A stretch of DNA of 64,000 nt, from the NCBI GenBank assembly GCA_032718565.1, contig JAVGVS010000002.1, positions 10,829,774 to 10,893,773 of the forward strand. The letters run 5' to 3'. This document shows positions 41,800 through 52,778 of the stretch, in pieces (position 1 is the first letter of the stretch; every line of letters begins with the position of its first letter). Origin of the DNA: Distichodus sexfasciatus (lineage: Eukaryota > Chordata > Actinopteri > Characiformes > Distichodontidae). The translations under genes were made by a program, and so were the position numbers. A model generated the notes under the pieces. It had not been told where the DNA came from and ran no database searches. It saw only the letters and a list, made by a program, of their open reading frames with translations.

Positions 41800-43100
41800 G
41801 TTAGAAGCGGTTGAGTTTGTCAGGATTTTCCTTGCTGACTCACTTTGTTTGAGAGATTTGTGTTGAATGATACTGGTAACATAATTACTGCAATACAGCA
41901 CTCTCACAAACTGATTTAAGAGTCATTAGGAGCATGCGCTGGAGCGTGTTCGTGTTGGTTCAGGTTTCTCGATGCAGGTGTATCTTTCCGTCGCTGCCTA
42001 GAGAAGAAGGGTGGGAGTCTGTCTCCGGCGATAGCTTTTTTACGGATGCTTTTCGCTGTGCCCAGATCAAGTATAATGCAGTTATCAGGCCTCGGCAGAA
42101 AGCGGGCAGGTAGAGCGTCGGCTTTGTGATCGCGGCAGGGAGGCGTCTTCGTCACCGCAGCTCCCTCGGGAACACTGTCACGGTCAGCGGCCGTTCAAGC
42201 TCAAAGACCTAAATTTGGGTAACGAGAACGTCTTCAAAGGGCGCACTAGAAATTCCCTTAAAACTAACCAGGTGCTTTTGAAAATCCAGACTTTTCTCAC
42301 TTTCGGTTGACGAAACACTGAAAGCTAGCCCTTCATTAGGACGGCGACATGCCAGTTAATTATTGCTCGATGTTGTGTCTGCACATGTTTGTCTGTGTAT
42401 TAATCAGGTACGATTGTTGACGTCTAAGAATAAACCTGCCAGTCAAACGGGATCTCGGCTGTTGCTGCTCGTCAGCGGTGCCGTTTGGGAGTCTGCGGGC
42501 TTCGTTTTGTTTGGCGGCTGTTTGGCGTGTTTGCATTTGCATCTAAAACAAATTTTCTGCTTGAGGAAGTGCCTTTGATTTGCATTGAAATATGTGCATA
42601 ACAATTATGACTTTGACAGGAGTGATGCTATAGAGTGTTGTCACGGCGCTGGTGCCGGCGCTCAACCTTCACATGCCAGACAGCGGCAAAATATTAGCAT
42701 AGTGTAGCTGACCTCTTCTCTTACCGTGGCCTGACAAGCCACGTCCTCCTCAAACACTCAGCGTGGAATTGGTTTAAAGTGGTACTCGAAGTTGGAGGGA
42801 ATTATGGGTATATGTGTATTCTGACAATAGAACAATGTTTTCTTGGCCTCGTTCGCGTACACGTTAGTACATTTTTGTGATAGTAGAGACGGAAACAAGG
42901 TGAGGCGGTGCGACTAACAACATCCTCAACATTCATCAGAGGCTCTTGTTTATAGAGACGTATAGCTTTCTAATTTTTGGGACAGAGCCCCTATGGTGGT
43001 AGTGCTGGAGGTAAGATGGTGCCAGACTCAAACCCACAACCATTACTCTACCATCAGGCCACCAGAGGAGTAAATGGGCACCAAATCACGTCTAAGGATC
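41800..43100. promoter_or_regulatory. Long single-copy region with POU-type words, candidate enhancer
   Basis: No transposon signature from 41810 to about 42950. Two exact octamers ATTTGCAT (42535-42542 and 42578-42585) flank CCTTTGAT (TCF-like), followed by ATATGTGCATAACAATTATG. A further block CCAGATCAAGTATAATGCAG lies at 42062. SINE-2-like words appear near 43030-43075. Confidence 0.4.
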
Positions 43101-43109
43101 GATGAAGGT

Positions 43110-44497
43110 TAGAGTTGGGATCAAGACCACCTAAACCCAGGCCGAGACCAGACCAAGACCGGAGTGTGTTGAGACCGAGACTCTGTTATCCCTTTTCCAC
43201 TACACTGGTGCTGGTGCCAGGTGCCGGTTCTGGTGCTCTGCCGGTGCTGAAATGGGAACCAGCCGAGAACCGGCCCGCATTTACACTGACCAGGGAGCTC
43301 AGCGGGAGCCGCATGATAATACGTCACAGGTCACGCCCACTAAACAAACGGTTGTTCGTACGAAGCCTGCAACTTTTAGTTCTTCCCTTATTTCTTCATA
43401 TGCCTTCTTTGTGCACTTTCCAATTTCTGCTGAATCTGGACGTCCATATTGCTAAAAGAGCTTTAATTTCTTCCGCGCTCCACGTTACTGGACTTTGGCT
43501 CTTCGCCGTTTTCTCTTCTAAAACTACCTATCACTCCGCCCACCTCTCGTAACCTCACGGGTTCTCGCTGCTAGACCAGCAAAGTTTAGGGGCCGGGTCG
43601 GAGCTGGTTTTAGGGCACCGGCACCAATTTTTTTTTCTGTTGAAAAGTGCGGCACTGGTTCCAAAATTGGGAACTGGCATGGGAACCAGAGCAGTGGAAA
43701 AGGGGTATGAAGGGCCGAGTCCGAGACCAGGGCGCGGCGAGACCGAGACAGAACCAATGCACGTTTTACGCCACATGACAAATAAGTGGAACAGGCAAAG
43801 CCTAAGCAGCATTAAACATCAATATTTCTCTCTTACACATCTGTAAAGAGGAAATCACTTCCCTGGACGCAGTTGTCCAAACTGATCACATCACATGTTA
43901 AACTCAACAAACCACAGTGAACACTCCTCAAGACCAAACATTTTATTGACTTTGTTGTTTTTATTATGCAGAGACTATTTGGTGTCCTTTGGTATCTATC
44001 TGGATACAGGATAAAATTATTTGATGACAAATAATACATTTTTCTATATTTATTTTTTCCCCTATTGATTACGCTCTACATTATAAAATGGGGATAAAAT
44101 GTGATCAATTGAACATGAAGAAATGCTTAACTTTTGGGTAATTTTGAGACGATTTGCACTCATTTCCGCTTTTAAAATGAGCTGCTTTTGGCCTTTCTGG
44201 AAGAGAAGTACATTTTTGCATCTACATTATGTGTGTGGTTAAGGGAATGTCTGTAAATGAAAGGGATTCTGAGTTATTAAAACGCTAATTAATAAACAAC
44301 GCAAAATGCCTGCATATGTCTCAAAGAGTTAATAGTAATATTCTTGTAATTGTGGTGTCGACTGGTCTCAAAATAAAATTCCGAGTCCTCTTTGTCCGAG
44401 CCCATGACAAGACCAAGTACAAATACGAACGATTCCGAGACAAGACCGAAACTTTTAATAACTTGTCTCAAGACCGGTCTCGACTACCCCAACGCTA
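43110..44497. mobile_element. hAT-G element with a nested insert
   Basis: The left end TAGAGTTGGGATCAAGACCA and right end CTCGACTACCCCAACGCTA carry GAGACC/GGTCTC words. The flanks ATGAAGGT and GTGGAGGT match at 6 of 8 positions. The interior at 44120-44215 shares the TTTTGGGTAATTTTGAG to TTTGGCCTTTCTGG block with hAT-D and hAT-E. Confidence 0.75.
43197..43707. mobile_element. TATCCCTTTTCCACT inverted-repeat element nested in hAT-G
   Basis: TATCCCTTTTCCACT and AGTGGAAAAGGGGTA are 15-bp ends with one mismatch. The inner GGTGCCGGTTCTGG and AACTGGCATGGGAACCAG extend the symmetry. It separates two parts of the hAT-G left arm. TSD not evident, superfamily open. Confidence 0.8.
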
Positions 44498-44505
44498 GTG
44501 GAGGT

Positions 44506-44640
44506 GCAGTGGTCAAAGTAACGGAAGCTCCGTGATGCTGGTCATAAGACTGGGGTTTGAATTGCAGTAACCACCAATAGGGCCCCTGAGCAAGACCTGT
44601 TAACCCCAAGTTGCTCCCGTCTCTGTAATTAGGACATTTT
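44506..44640 (+). mobile_element. SINE-2 copy
   Basis: A tRNA-like head (GTGGAGGTGCAGTGGTCAAA, GGGTTTGAATTG as B box) is followed by CCTGAGCAAGACCTGTTAAC and CTGTAATTAGGA. Bases 44641-44838 are unassigned. Confidence 0.8.
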
Positions 44641-44838
44641 TTAAAGTTTTGAATCTTGAATATGGTAAATTATTTATTAGTAACATCTTAAAAATTATTC
44701 GTTTAAGCACAGTTCTGTAATTTTGAGATGCTCCCTAAGCCTCTGGCACTAAGGAAATTAAATGGTATAATCATGTGATTTGCTCTTGGGGTTGTAGTGT
44801 GGAGCGTTGCTTAGGGACGTCACAAAATTACAGAACTG

Positions 44839-45170
44839 GTACACGGAGGCGCAGTGTTTAGCGCTGCCACCTCACCGTGAGGAGGTTCGAGCCCTGGCTC
44901 GGCCTTGGGGCCTTTCTGTGTGGAGTTTGCATGCTCTCCCCGTGTTCGCGTGGGTTTCCTCCGGGTGCTCCGGTTTCCTCCAGCAGTCCAAAAGCATGCA
45001 ATATAGGTTAATTGACGACTCTAACTTGGCCCTGTAAGGTGTGAATGTGAGTGTGATTGTGTGAGTGTGTGTGCCCAGGGTTGTTCCCCGCCTTGCGCGC
45101 GTAAGTTCCTGGGATAGGTTCCGGTCCCTCTGCGACCCCAGTTGGCATTAAGCGGTTCGGATAATCATTG
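44839..45170 (+). mobile_element. V-SINE copy 3
   Basis: Head with GGTTCGAGCCC B box at about 44885, full V domain, and 3' part GCATTAAGCGGTTCGGATAA. The (GAAT)n tail is reduced. Confidence 0.9.
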
Positions 45171-45229
45171 AATATGAGTGTGTAATTTATACATAGTTTT
45201 AGCTGGAAAACAGTTTTAAGTCAAGTGTT

Positions 45230-45393
45230 TCCTTAAGCATAACAGAATAATCTCAGTTCAGATATTTTTAAAGCATTATTTTCTGTTTTCTTTTTAAAAA
45301 AGACTCAGAGACTATTTGTGTCGTATCGGCAGGTATCCAAATTTAAAATATCGGTATCGGACATAAAAAAGTGGTGTCGTACCATCTTTACTT
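45230..45393 (-). mobile_element. hAT-C fragment
   Basis: AAAAAAGACTCAGAGACT then GTATCGGACATAAAAAAGTG and CCATCTTTA, the reverse of the hAT-C left end at 23602. Confidence 0.75.
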
Positions 45394-46185
45394 GTATCCA
45401 CAGTGCTGAAAAGGATGACGCTTGAACTCAGGAACTCTTGATTTTCTACCACCACTATCCATATAAGCAAAATGTCCCACTGAGCATGAAAATGATTAGC
45501 AGAAAACAGGCGCTAGATGACCCACATGCTGAGGATGGGACTGAATGCCATTTACTGCCTTGTTCATGCAGTAATTTGATTGTTAAATGCCATTTCAGTC
45601 TTATTTGCGCTGCACTTTGTTAAATGTTAATCAAAGTACAAAGTGTAATTAGGTTTTTGTAAGTTACTCAGTAGACGTCCGTGTTATTTGCACATCGTAC
45701 TGAGAGAACACTGCATGGACGCACAACCGTGATAACCTGAAAGCCAAAGCCTTACGCCTTTTTGGGTTGTAATGGTGGAGAAACTGCTACTGGCCTGCTG
45801 CAGTCTGTGTGGTAAACCCTCAGTAGGGCGCCAGAGGGACGTTCAATAAGCCACTTAAGATGCCGAAACATTTATGGCCATTTTTTTTCTCTCTTGCTTA
45901 CTGCTTTCCATGCAAATCCACAGTCACACGCTGTCTGTAATAATATTTTGCTCGTTCTGCAGGAAGGCAGTTCTCAACCCTATTAGACTTCTTCATATGT
46001 GGGAGAAAATCCTGCCTTTAAAATCCCATCTCCATATATTTGCTTCCCTCCTCTTCCAGCTTTAAAAAAAAAAGAGTCAGTATTGCATTCATTATTTTAC
46101 TGGTCTCCCTTCGCTGCTGATCGTAGAATATATATGCAGAAGTCATTTTAGATTTTTTTACTTTAAGAAATTCCATGTGAAAGTT
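45394..46185. promoter_or_regulatory. Candidate conserved non-coding region
   Basis: Bases 45500-45670 contain AATGCCATTTACTGCCTTG, CAGTAATTTGATTGTTAAAT, GTTAATCAAAGTACAAAGTG and GTAATTAGG in quick succession. CCATGCAAATCC (octamer complement) lies at 45908. No repeat family and no exon. Confidence 0.35.
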
Positions 46186-46430
46186 TTTTGTCATTGTGAA
46201 CACACCACAGCACAGCACACAGTGCACCACAACCAAATGTGACCCCTGCATTTGACCCATCTGAGAAGGAGCAGTGGGCAGCTAACAAGGGCAGCGCCTG
46301 GGCAACAGTGCTTGTGTGGCGGTACCTTGCTCACCAGTTCCTCAGTGGTACCTTTTCCAGCCCGGTATTCGAACCGGCGACCTTCCCATCACGGGGCGAA
46401 CGTCATAACCTCTACGCTACCAGCTGCCCA
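46186..46430 (-). mobile_element. SINE-1 copy 12, full length
   Basis: From TTTGTCATTGTGAACACACC to TACGCTACCAGCTGCCC. The B-box complement GGTATTCGAACCGG is at about 46363. Bases 46431-46720 after it are unassigned. Confidence 0.93.
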
Positions 46431-46723
46431 TTTGTGCTGCATCATTCCCTGTATTCCATTCTTCTCTCTCGGAGTGTCCAGAACATTCCCTACTCACTCT
46501 CCTGGCTTTACATGTCCCTGTACGTCTCATGTCACGCGATTGTGTGGACATGGCTCTAGTCTGTAGCTTGTGTTTCAGCACAGCTCTCTGGCACCGCTGT
46601 CTTGTCCGGGGGACGGAGGCATTATGAATTGTTACTGTTAATAAGAGAACATGAGCCTGGATTATCCTTAAATCCGTCAGGGCGTTGGTGGAATTAGATT
46701 GGAGCATCTTTACTCTGTGCTTG

Positions 46724-48290
46724 TGGCACGGTGGTGTAGTGGTCTGAGTGTTTGGATCCCTGTGTTTTTGTAGCCATAAAATTGGGGGCTCAAATCCCGG
46801 GAGAGACTAAAACCTAAGATGAGACCCTGAGCAAGACACACATCACAGTCCCAGGGAGACTGTCCCTGTAAATGGAAGTCACTCTAGATGCGTTCACTGT
46901 TCTAAATGGAAATGCATGCTAGGAATATTTGAGGCTGGTGGTGGTCTAGTGATAGGACACTGGCAGGTTGCGGCTTCAGATCCTGTCTCCAATCTTACCA
47001 CATTGGGCAAGACCTTAAGCATGACCCTAAAGTGACTCCAGAGGGGCTGTGTCTGTAATTAGGAAATGTAAGTTGATCTGGATAAGAATGTCTTATCCAG
47101 ACGAAGAGGTTGTGGGTTCAAATTATGGTGAGAATTGATAAGATTTGATCAATATCAATGCTAATCCAATTCCTTATCAATTCTCTTATCGATTCCTGAG
47201 TCGTTTTTTGAGTGTGAAAAAAGTAGTTCTACACAGACAAAAGCAACCATTTTATTTTTCCAAAAATGATCTCTGCACAAGACTGTGAACATCAACACAT
47301 TCATATTCATATTCAGAGTTTAGTGCAGGTGGAAACACTTCTTTATCCATTCGGAATCCGTCTGGATATAGAATCAAATTATTACATAAAAAATAACACA
47401 TTTATTTAAAAAATTTACTCTCTAACATTATAGAATTGAAAAAAATCTGATTAATGGAAAATTAAGAAATACTGAAGTTTTGGCAATTTTTGAGCATTTG
47501 GACTCATTTTGGTCTATAACTCATTTCTGGGAGAGACGTACATTTTTGTCACGAGGGCGTTCCATATGAGAGCCGCAGCAATACAGCGCTGTTGATGCGC
47601 GTCGAGAATAAAAAAATATAAACAGCTGTACTGTGAGTAGAACACTGGTTATTTTTGTTATTTATCAGATAAAATATATAAAAACATATGTCTGTAATAA
47701 ACCGGAAGATTTAACTGAACTAGAACATTTAGTGAATGTTGCACACACGCTAACAAACGTAGCATGTGTGTTTACATCGTGAAAAATATCATTTATGCTC
47801 CTTGTGGTTGAAGGTCAAGTTGCAGAGTGTGACATAATGTACTGCGATGCAAAACTTAGGGAAAACGTGGTGCTGGGAAATGAGAGAATCGTTAAGAAGA
47901 AACGATAACGTTGGAGGTGTACAGTTATGATGAAATCGATCAATTGGAACTGTTTCTGAGTCGGAACTGGTTTTGGATTCCCATGCCTAGTTCAAATCTG
48001 AAGAGGTTGAAGAGGACAAAGGTTCTGGGTTGAAATCTTAGAACCAGCTTCTTGAGCAATCCCACACTGCTCCAGGGACACTGTCCCTGTAACTAGTAGA
48101 TGAAAGCCGTTCTTGATAAGAGCGTCTTATCCAGATGAAGAGGTTGTGGGTTCTGATTCTAGCTCCAGCTCTACCACTACTGGGACCTTGAGCCGGACCC
48201 TTAATCCCAAATTGCTCCAGGTAGACTGCCCCTGAAATAAGGAAATGGTTGTCACTCTGGATGAGAGCGCCTGCCGTAAATGTAAATGAC
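46724..48290 (+). mobile_element. Chain of four SINE-2 units, one split by hAT-E
   Basis: Units begin near 46724, 46928, 47098 and 48118. Each has a tRNA-like head (GGTTGTGGGTTC-type B box), a GAGCAAGAC-type body and a CTGTAA-TAGGAAATG / CTCTGGATAAGAGCG tail. The head of one follows the tail of the previous directly (TCTTATCCAGACGAAGAGGT and TCTTATCCAGATGAAGAGGT). The third is interrupted by hAT-E. Confidence 0.75.
47124..47989. mobile_element. hAT-E element inserted in a SINE-2 B box
   Basis: Ends TATGGTGAGAATTGATAAGA and GGATTCCCATGCCTA. Exact GTTCAAAT copies lie at 47116-47123 and 47990-47997. The interior has TGAAGTTTTGGCAATTTTTG and CATTTCTGGGAGAGACGTAC, shared with hAT-D and hAT-G, and ACTGTGAGTAGAACACTGG, shared with the nested D fragment. 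866 bp, non-coding. Confidence 0.93.
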
Positions 48291-49183
48291 GTACTGCTTT
48301 TGCAGAACCTGTCCGTCTTTAGTCCACCTTCATTGCTCTGTAGGGGCATGGCCAGTGTACCTCTCTCTCTCTCCTTCCAGTTCGCTCAGCTGTGGCCAGT
48401 GGAGGATGTCAGCAGTGTTCGCTCCGGACAGCAGCAGCAACCCGTTTCATTCGGCCAAGGGAAGCCAGCTGCCCTCCTGGTCCCGCGCCAGCCCTTAACT
48501 GCTCTGGATATATCGGCACAGGGCAGTGAGGCGGTGCGCTGGCCTAGATCTTATTGACGACGTCCCCCCGCCCTGCGTTAAAGAGCTCCGTAAGGGTGCT
48601 GTGATTGCTGCCTGTATGGCTCCCCTGGGCTTTAAACGGGAGGGATATTACGACGAGAGGCGGAATAGGGAGCGACGGCGGCGTAAAGCTCTGCTCTGTA
48701 AACTGGGCCTCAGGGGGGCTCTTGTGCGGTTGCTTGGCACTGCTCACAGTCCAGCTTTTGCTTGTGTCCCAACAGGCCGAGACTCTCTCCTCCTCACATG
48801 CAGCCTGAACAACAATATCAGCCATTTTTGTTGGGTCGAGGAGAGATTTTCAGCAACGTTAACGTGCCCTTTATGAACACTTTTGGATGTAGATGTTCTT
48901 ACACAGTGATGAGAAGTTATTAGAAAGTATTAGTATTTTTAGTATTATTTTAAGCATTAAAAATTTGTATTTGCCTTCTAACCACTTAATTAGACAGAAC
49001 TAATGAGGAATACATCTTTTGACGTTTAACTAGGATTGCTAGTTAGCTAGTTTAGCTGGGCTGAGCTGAGTGATATGGCATAAAATCAATGCCATGATTA
49101 TCTGAAAATTTTACCTTCATTACGTTAATGAGCAAATACTTTGTTTTTGTACATTTTGTAATAAAATACTCACATGGTTTTTA
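48291..49183. other. Single-copy region with one splice-acceptor-like site
   Basis: At 48360-48380 a CT tract ends CTCCTTCCAG. After it, frames stay open for 30-57 codons without recognisable domains and without a good donor. A 116-codon frame at 48526-48876 has a basic stretch (RRNRERRRRKALL) but no family resemblance. Non-coding conserved sequence is an equal possibility. Bases 48890-49180 are AT-rich. Confidence 0.2.
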
Positions 49184-49191
49184 CTGTAAAT

Positions 49192-49543
49192 TAAATATAG
49201 ACCGCTTTTTGGGCTGAGCAGATTATCGGGGTCCAATATTAGTCATTTTGCTAATTATCAGTATCTCTGTCTAACTTTGACTGATATTAAGTATTTACAA
49301 GATGCACTACTGTGGCTCCACTGCTGTCTCTTTACTCTGTGCCTTTTGCTCTAGTCTCGCTGCTTCATTTAATGTCCCGTCCACAACTGTCTTTCATTGA
49401 TTATATGTCACACGAGCAGTAGCCAATCAACGCTAAAGCCTTGTTGTCACTCACACCACACTCGGTTCCAAATATCGTCCCTGTTAACTAGCAATAATCG
49501 GTATCGATATCGGCCCTGAAAAAACAATATCGGTCGACCTCTA
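49192..49543 (-). mobile_element. hAT-A copy with TSD
   Basis: Flanks CTGTAAAT (49184-49191) and CTGTTAAT (49544-49551) match at 7 of 8. It ends ATATCGGTCGACCTCTA. The other end carries a small insertion before GATTATCGGGG. The CCAAT pair is mutated on one side. Confidence 0.85.
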
Positions 49544-49551
49544 CTGTTAAT

Positions 49552-50130
49552 ATATTATTTACTTAAGTTGGGATATTTTTGCTAATGAAAGTATGTATAT
49601 CTTTGTTATTTTTTAAAATGAAACACAAAATAATGATTGTGATTGCGCCAGGTAATTACATATTGTTCTTCCTTTTATTATTGTTTTTCCCCCCACTTTT
49701 TGGTGCCGCTAATCCTCCTACAATTTTTGCGCGTGAAACTGCATTCCGACTCTAAAACGTGCAGGCTATAGAGGTGTATCTTGCTTTCTTTCACGTTGTA
49801 GGCCATAAAAATGCTTTATTTGCGCCATTATGCCGTTATCCACCCATGTTTGGCGCCGCTACTCCTCTTACAGTTTATGTGCTAGAAAAGCTGTTTCAAC
49901 TCTAAAACGTGCGGGCTATAGCGGTGTGCTGTACTTTCATAGACGTTTTTGCTACGTGCACTCTTTCGTGAGTTATGCCGATTTCTCCTTTTTCCGATAT
50001 TTGTGACTTCATTATGAATAGTGCCGTTTGCATCACAAATAGGATTCGTTACTTGATTGCATCATTATGTAATAACTCTAACCCTAATCCTCTTGCAAAA
50101 ATGCCTCTAGTTATTAATCATTTTGTTTGT
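49552..50130. repeat. Diverged tandem duplication of ~150 bp
   Basis: The segment from TTTGGTGCCGCTAATCCTCC (49699) to TTTCTTTCACG recurs in altered form from TTTGGCGCCGCTACTCCTCT (49849) to TTTCATAGACG. Shared landmarks are CGACTCTAAAACGTGCAGGC and CAACTCTAAAACGTGCGGGC. Probably an old transposon or tandem repeat. Confidence 0.7.
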
Positions 50131-50649
50131 CCAGACTTTTGACCACCGCTGTGTCTAGCTCGGTGTGACGGCTCACATTCCAGTGTCAAGAGTGGATCAC
50201 CATCTTTTGGTATCACTCAGAAGAATTAGCAGCGCTGCTCAGGTGGATTTGCAAGCTCCTGTCGTTTCTAACGACTTCTGCTGATGGATTTCCGTGAACG
50301 GCTGGAGATCGGCCTGTGCCGACGGAAGTCGCAGTGCTTCTCCCCGTTGTTGTGACTTTTATTGCCCACTCGAATTATTGATCAACTCAATAGTCCTTGC
50401 ATAGGGCTTTCGGAATGGAAATGACATCGAGCGCCGTCGCTGCTTTGTCACCGTGCTTTACGCCGGTGTTATAAAAAAAAGCCACAGGCGGTGAACAGAA
50501 ATTACTGCAGAGAATCTTTCAGAACCTGAGAATGTCAATGCTGGTGTGATGAATGCCTGCCGTTACACTTCTGGTGCAGACAGAGCCATAGGAAACAGAG
50601 CTTGCTGCTTCATTACAAAATCAGCTAAGACTGTTTCTGGGTCCTGGGC
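50131..50649. other. Single-copy block, enhancer-like
   Basis: GACTTTTATTGCCCACTCG and GAATTATTGATCAACTCAAT at 50355-50395 in otherwise unique sequence. No exon. Confidence 0.25.
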
Positions 50650-50855
50650 CACACAGTGCACCACAGCTAACTGTGACCACTGCAGTTGACCCATCTGCGA
50701 AGGAGCAGTGGGTAGCTTTTTGGCGGAGACCGAGACCAGTGCCTGGGGACGGTACTTTGCATATGAGTACCTCAGTGGTCCCTTTAAGGGACTTGAAAGG
50801 GTGATCTTCTGATCACGGGGACAACTCCCCAACCGTTACACTACCAACTGTTCCC
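50650..50855 (-). mobile_element. SINE-1 copy 13, tail truncated
   Basis: CACAGTGCACCACAGCTAAC to CGTTACACTACCAACTGTTC. The B box is eroded (GGGACTTGAAAGG). Confidence 0.85.
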
Positions 50856-52778
50856 ATATGTTTTTAAGGGAACAGTAACGTGAAAACACACTGGAGCAAG
50901 TATTAACAAAAAAATCAAAATAACCAACATGGACAAGATTACGTTGATCAGAGGTTCTAAATGTGAGTTTTTATCAATTTTTGTTTAATTACAAGCCCTA
51001 AAAGTCACTCTGTGAGAGCACCTGCTAAATCCCTTGAAGGTAAAGGTAGAAAATAGAGATTTTAGAGACTCGTTCCCATTAGTTCTCACTTTTTTGCTTC
51101 TAGAAATGCAGTAATTCAGTGTTCCTGACCCACACCCTTGGCGAGAGTGCACATGATGAAGGCAAAATGCAAAAGTTTCCGTCCCAGCGGGCGCCGATTC
51201 GAGACAGCAGCGGGAGAACCTTCACTGTGCTCGGACCTGCTGCTTGCTCTTGTGTAAGAACATTAGACTAATCAGCGAGCCGGGGAGGAGGCCGACTGCG
51301 CCAGTTAGGAGCTCCACGCTAGCTGCACGCTAATCAGATATGGAGGAAGCAGGCCCAGAATGATGGGCAGCAATTAAATGATAAACACGGTGTAGCCGGC
51401 GCTGGAAGAGATGGAGAACTTGATTGTGGTTCATTGATCCCCTGAATGACATCCTTCAGCTTCAATCTCTGAGCCGACGTTCTGCCCTCTGGCATTTTCC
51501 CATGGAATGCAGGATGCCGTCTTAAAGGGGCACGCAACCGTGATGTTTTTTGATACGTTAACCGATATCTGTGTGGCAGCCAAGGTGGGAAAACAACAGT
51601 GATAAGCATTATCTGAACAGCACTGAGCAAAAATGATCAATTTGGGCAATTTGGTTTTATCGCTTTCCTTCCTTTGGGGCTTGGAAACATCATTTGGTAT
51701 GAATTGGCGTCGTGTATGTGTGCAGCGCCACACAAAAACTTTTACTGGGAAAGGGAAAGACTGCATCCACTAATTTTTTTGCATTATCTAAAGGATCACA
51801 GGGATGGGCAATTAATCAAACATTCATCAAAAAATGACTTGTATGCACTTGTATTAAACACAGTCTTGCCCGTGGTAGATTATTTTTGTACGCTCTTGTG
51901 ACTCGGTCAGCCAGCATCATGAGGTGGATAAAATTACTAGTTTTAACAATTTCTGAAGTTTATTCAAGTGTATTTCAGTTGTAATTTTTGCCTTTTTAAA
52001 GACAAATACACTCTATTTACAGTAGATTTGTAAACAGATGTTTTACGTCATTTAAATGTAACCTTTTAGATAAAAATTCATTCAGAAAAACACATATTCC
52101 ACTCACTGTCCAGATTAGGACTAACACTGAGTGTTATAGCATAAAGACATGCCGTATAAGCTTACTAAGAGTTCCAGTGAAGCAGGTCACTACAACCACA
52201 TGTGGGGCTATTTTGGTGCCCTCCCGAGCTACCTCAGAGGCTTGCAGGGCTCTCATTTCACCCCACTCTGAATTTAAGGTGACTGGCATCTTGGAAAAAA
52301 ATAGTAAAATGTGCAGAAAGCACAGTGGCCTGGCAAAATGATTTTATTTTTTTTTTGTTGCGAGCCTCATTTCCCCCTCTTTTCACCCCCGGAAGTTGTT
52401 TTGGAGTGGAGCCCTCGGGAGAGGGGGCTTTGATTGGAACTGAATGACTGGTATGAGGAAGATGCAGCTTGTAGGTAGCAGGCGCTTTTGCTGCTGCCGT
52501 GAAAGTGCTGTGGAACGCGCAGTGAGCTGCGAGGCCCGGGGCGACGGCACGAGGCAGCACTCGCTATTTGTATGCTCCGACTGCACCAGGCGACAGCTGT
52601 CAAACAAGCTGACTGGTGCTGTAAAAAGGGCATTCGTTTTCAATTGGAAAATATCAGCTGCAGGACACAAGTTTATCCCGTCTGCCCTCGGCTCTGTTTC
52701 GGTGGTAACCACCTCACTTTCTGCTCCAGAGGTTATAGTTCCTCGTGGTAGTTTATCAAACGCCAGTAAGAATGTACC
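50856..52778. other. Single-copy interval with candidate regulatory blocks
   Basis: 51003-51045 is a SINE-2 tail scrap (GTCACTCTGTGAGAGCACCT). Bases 51170-51400 (ATTAGACTAATCAGCGAGCC, GCACGCTAATCAGATATGG) and 52440-52760 (CGACAGCTGTCAAACAAGCT, TTTTCAATTGGAAAATATC) look like conserved non-coding DNA. A 170-codon minus frame at 52383-52895 has no domain. Confidence 0.3.
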
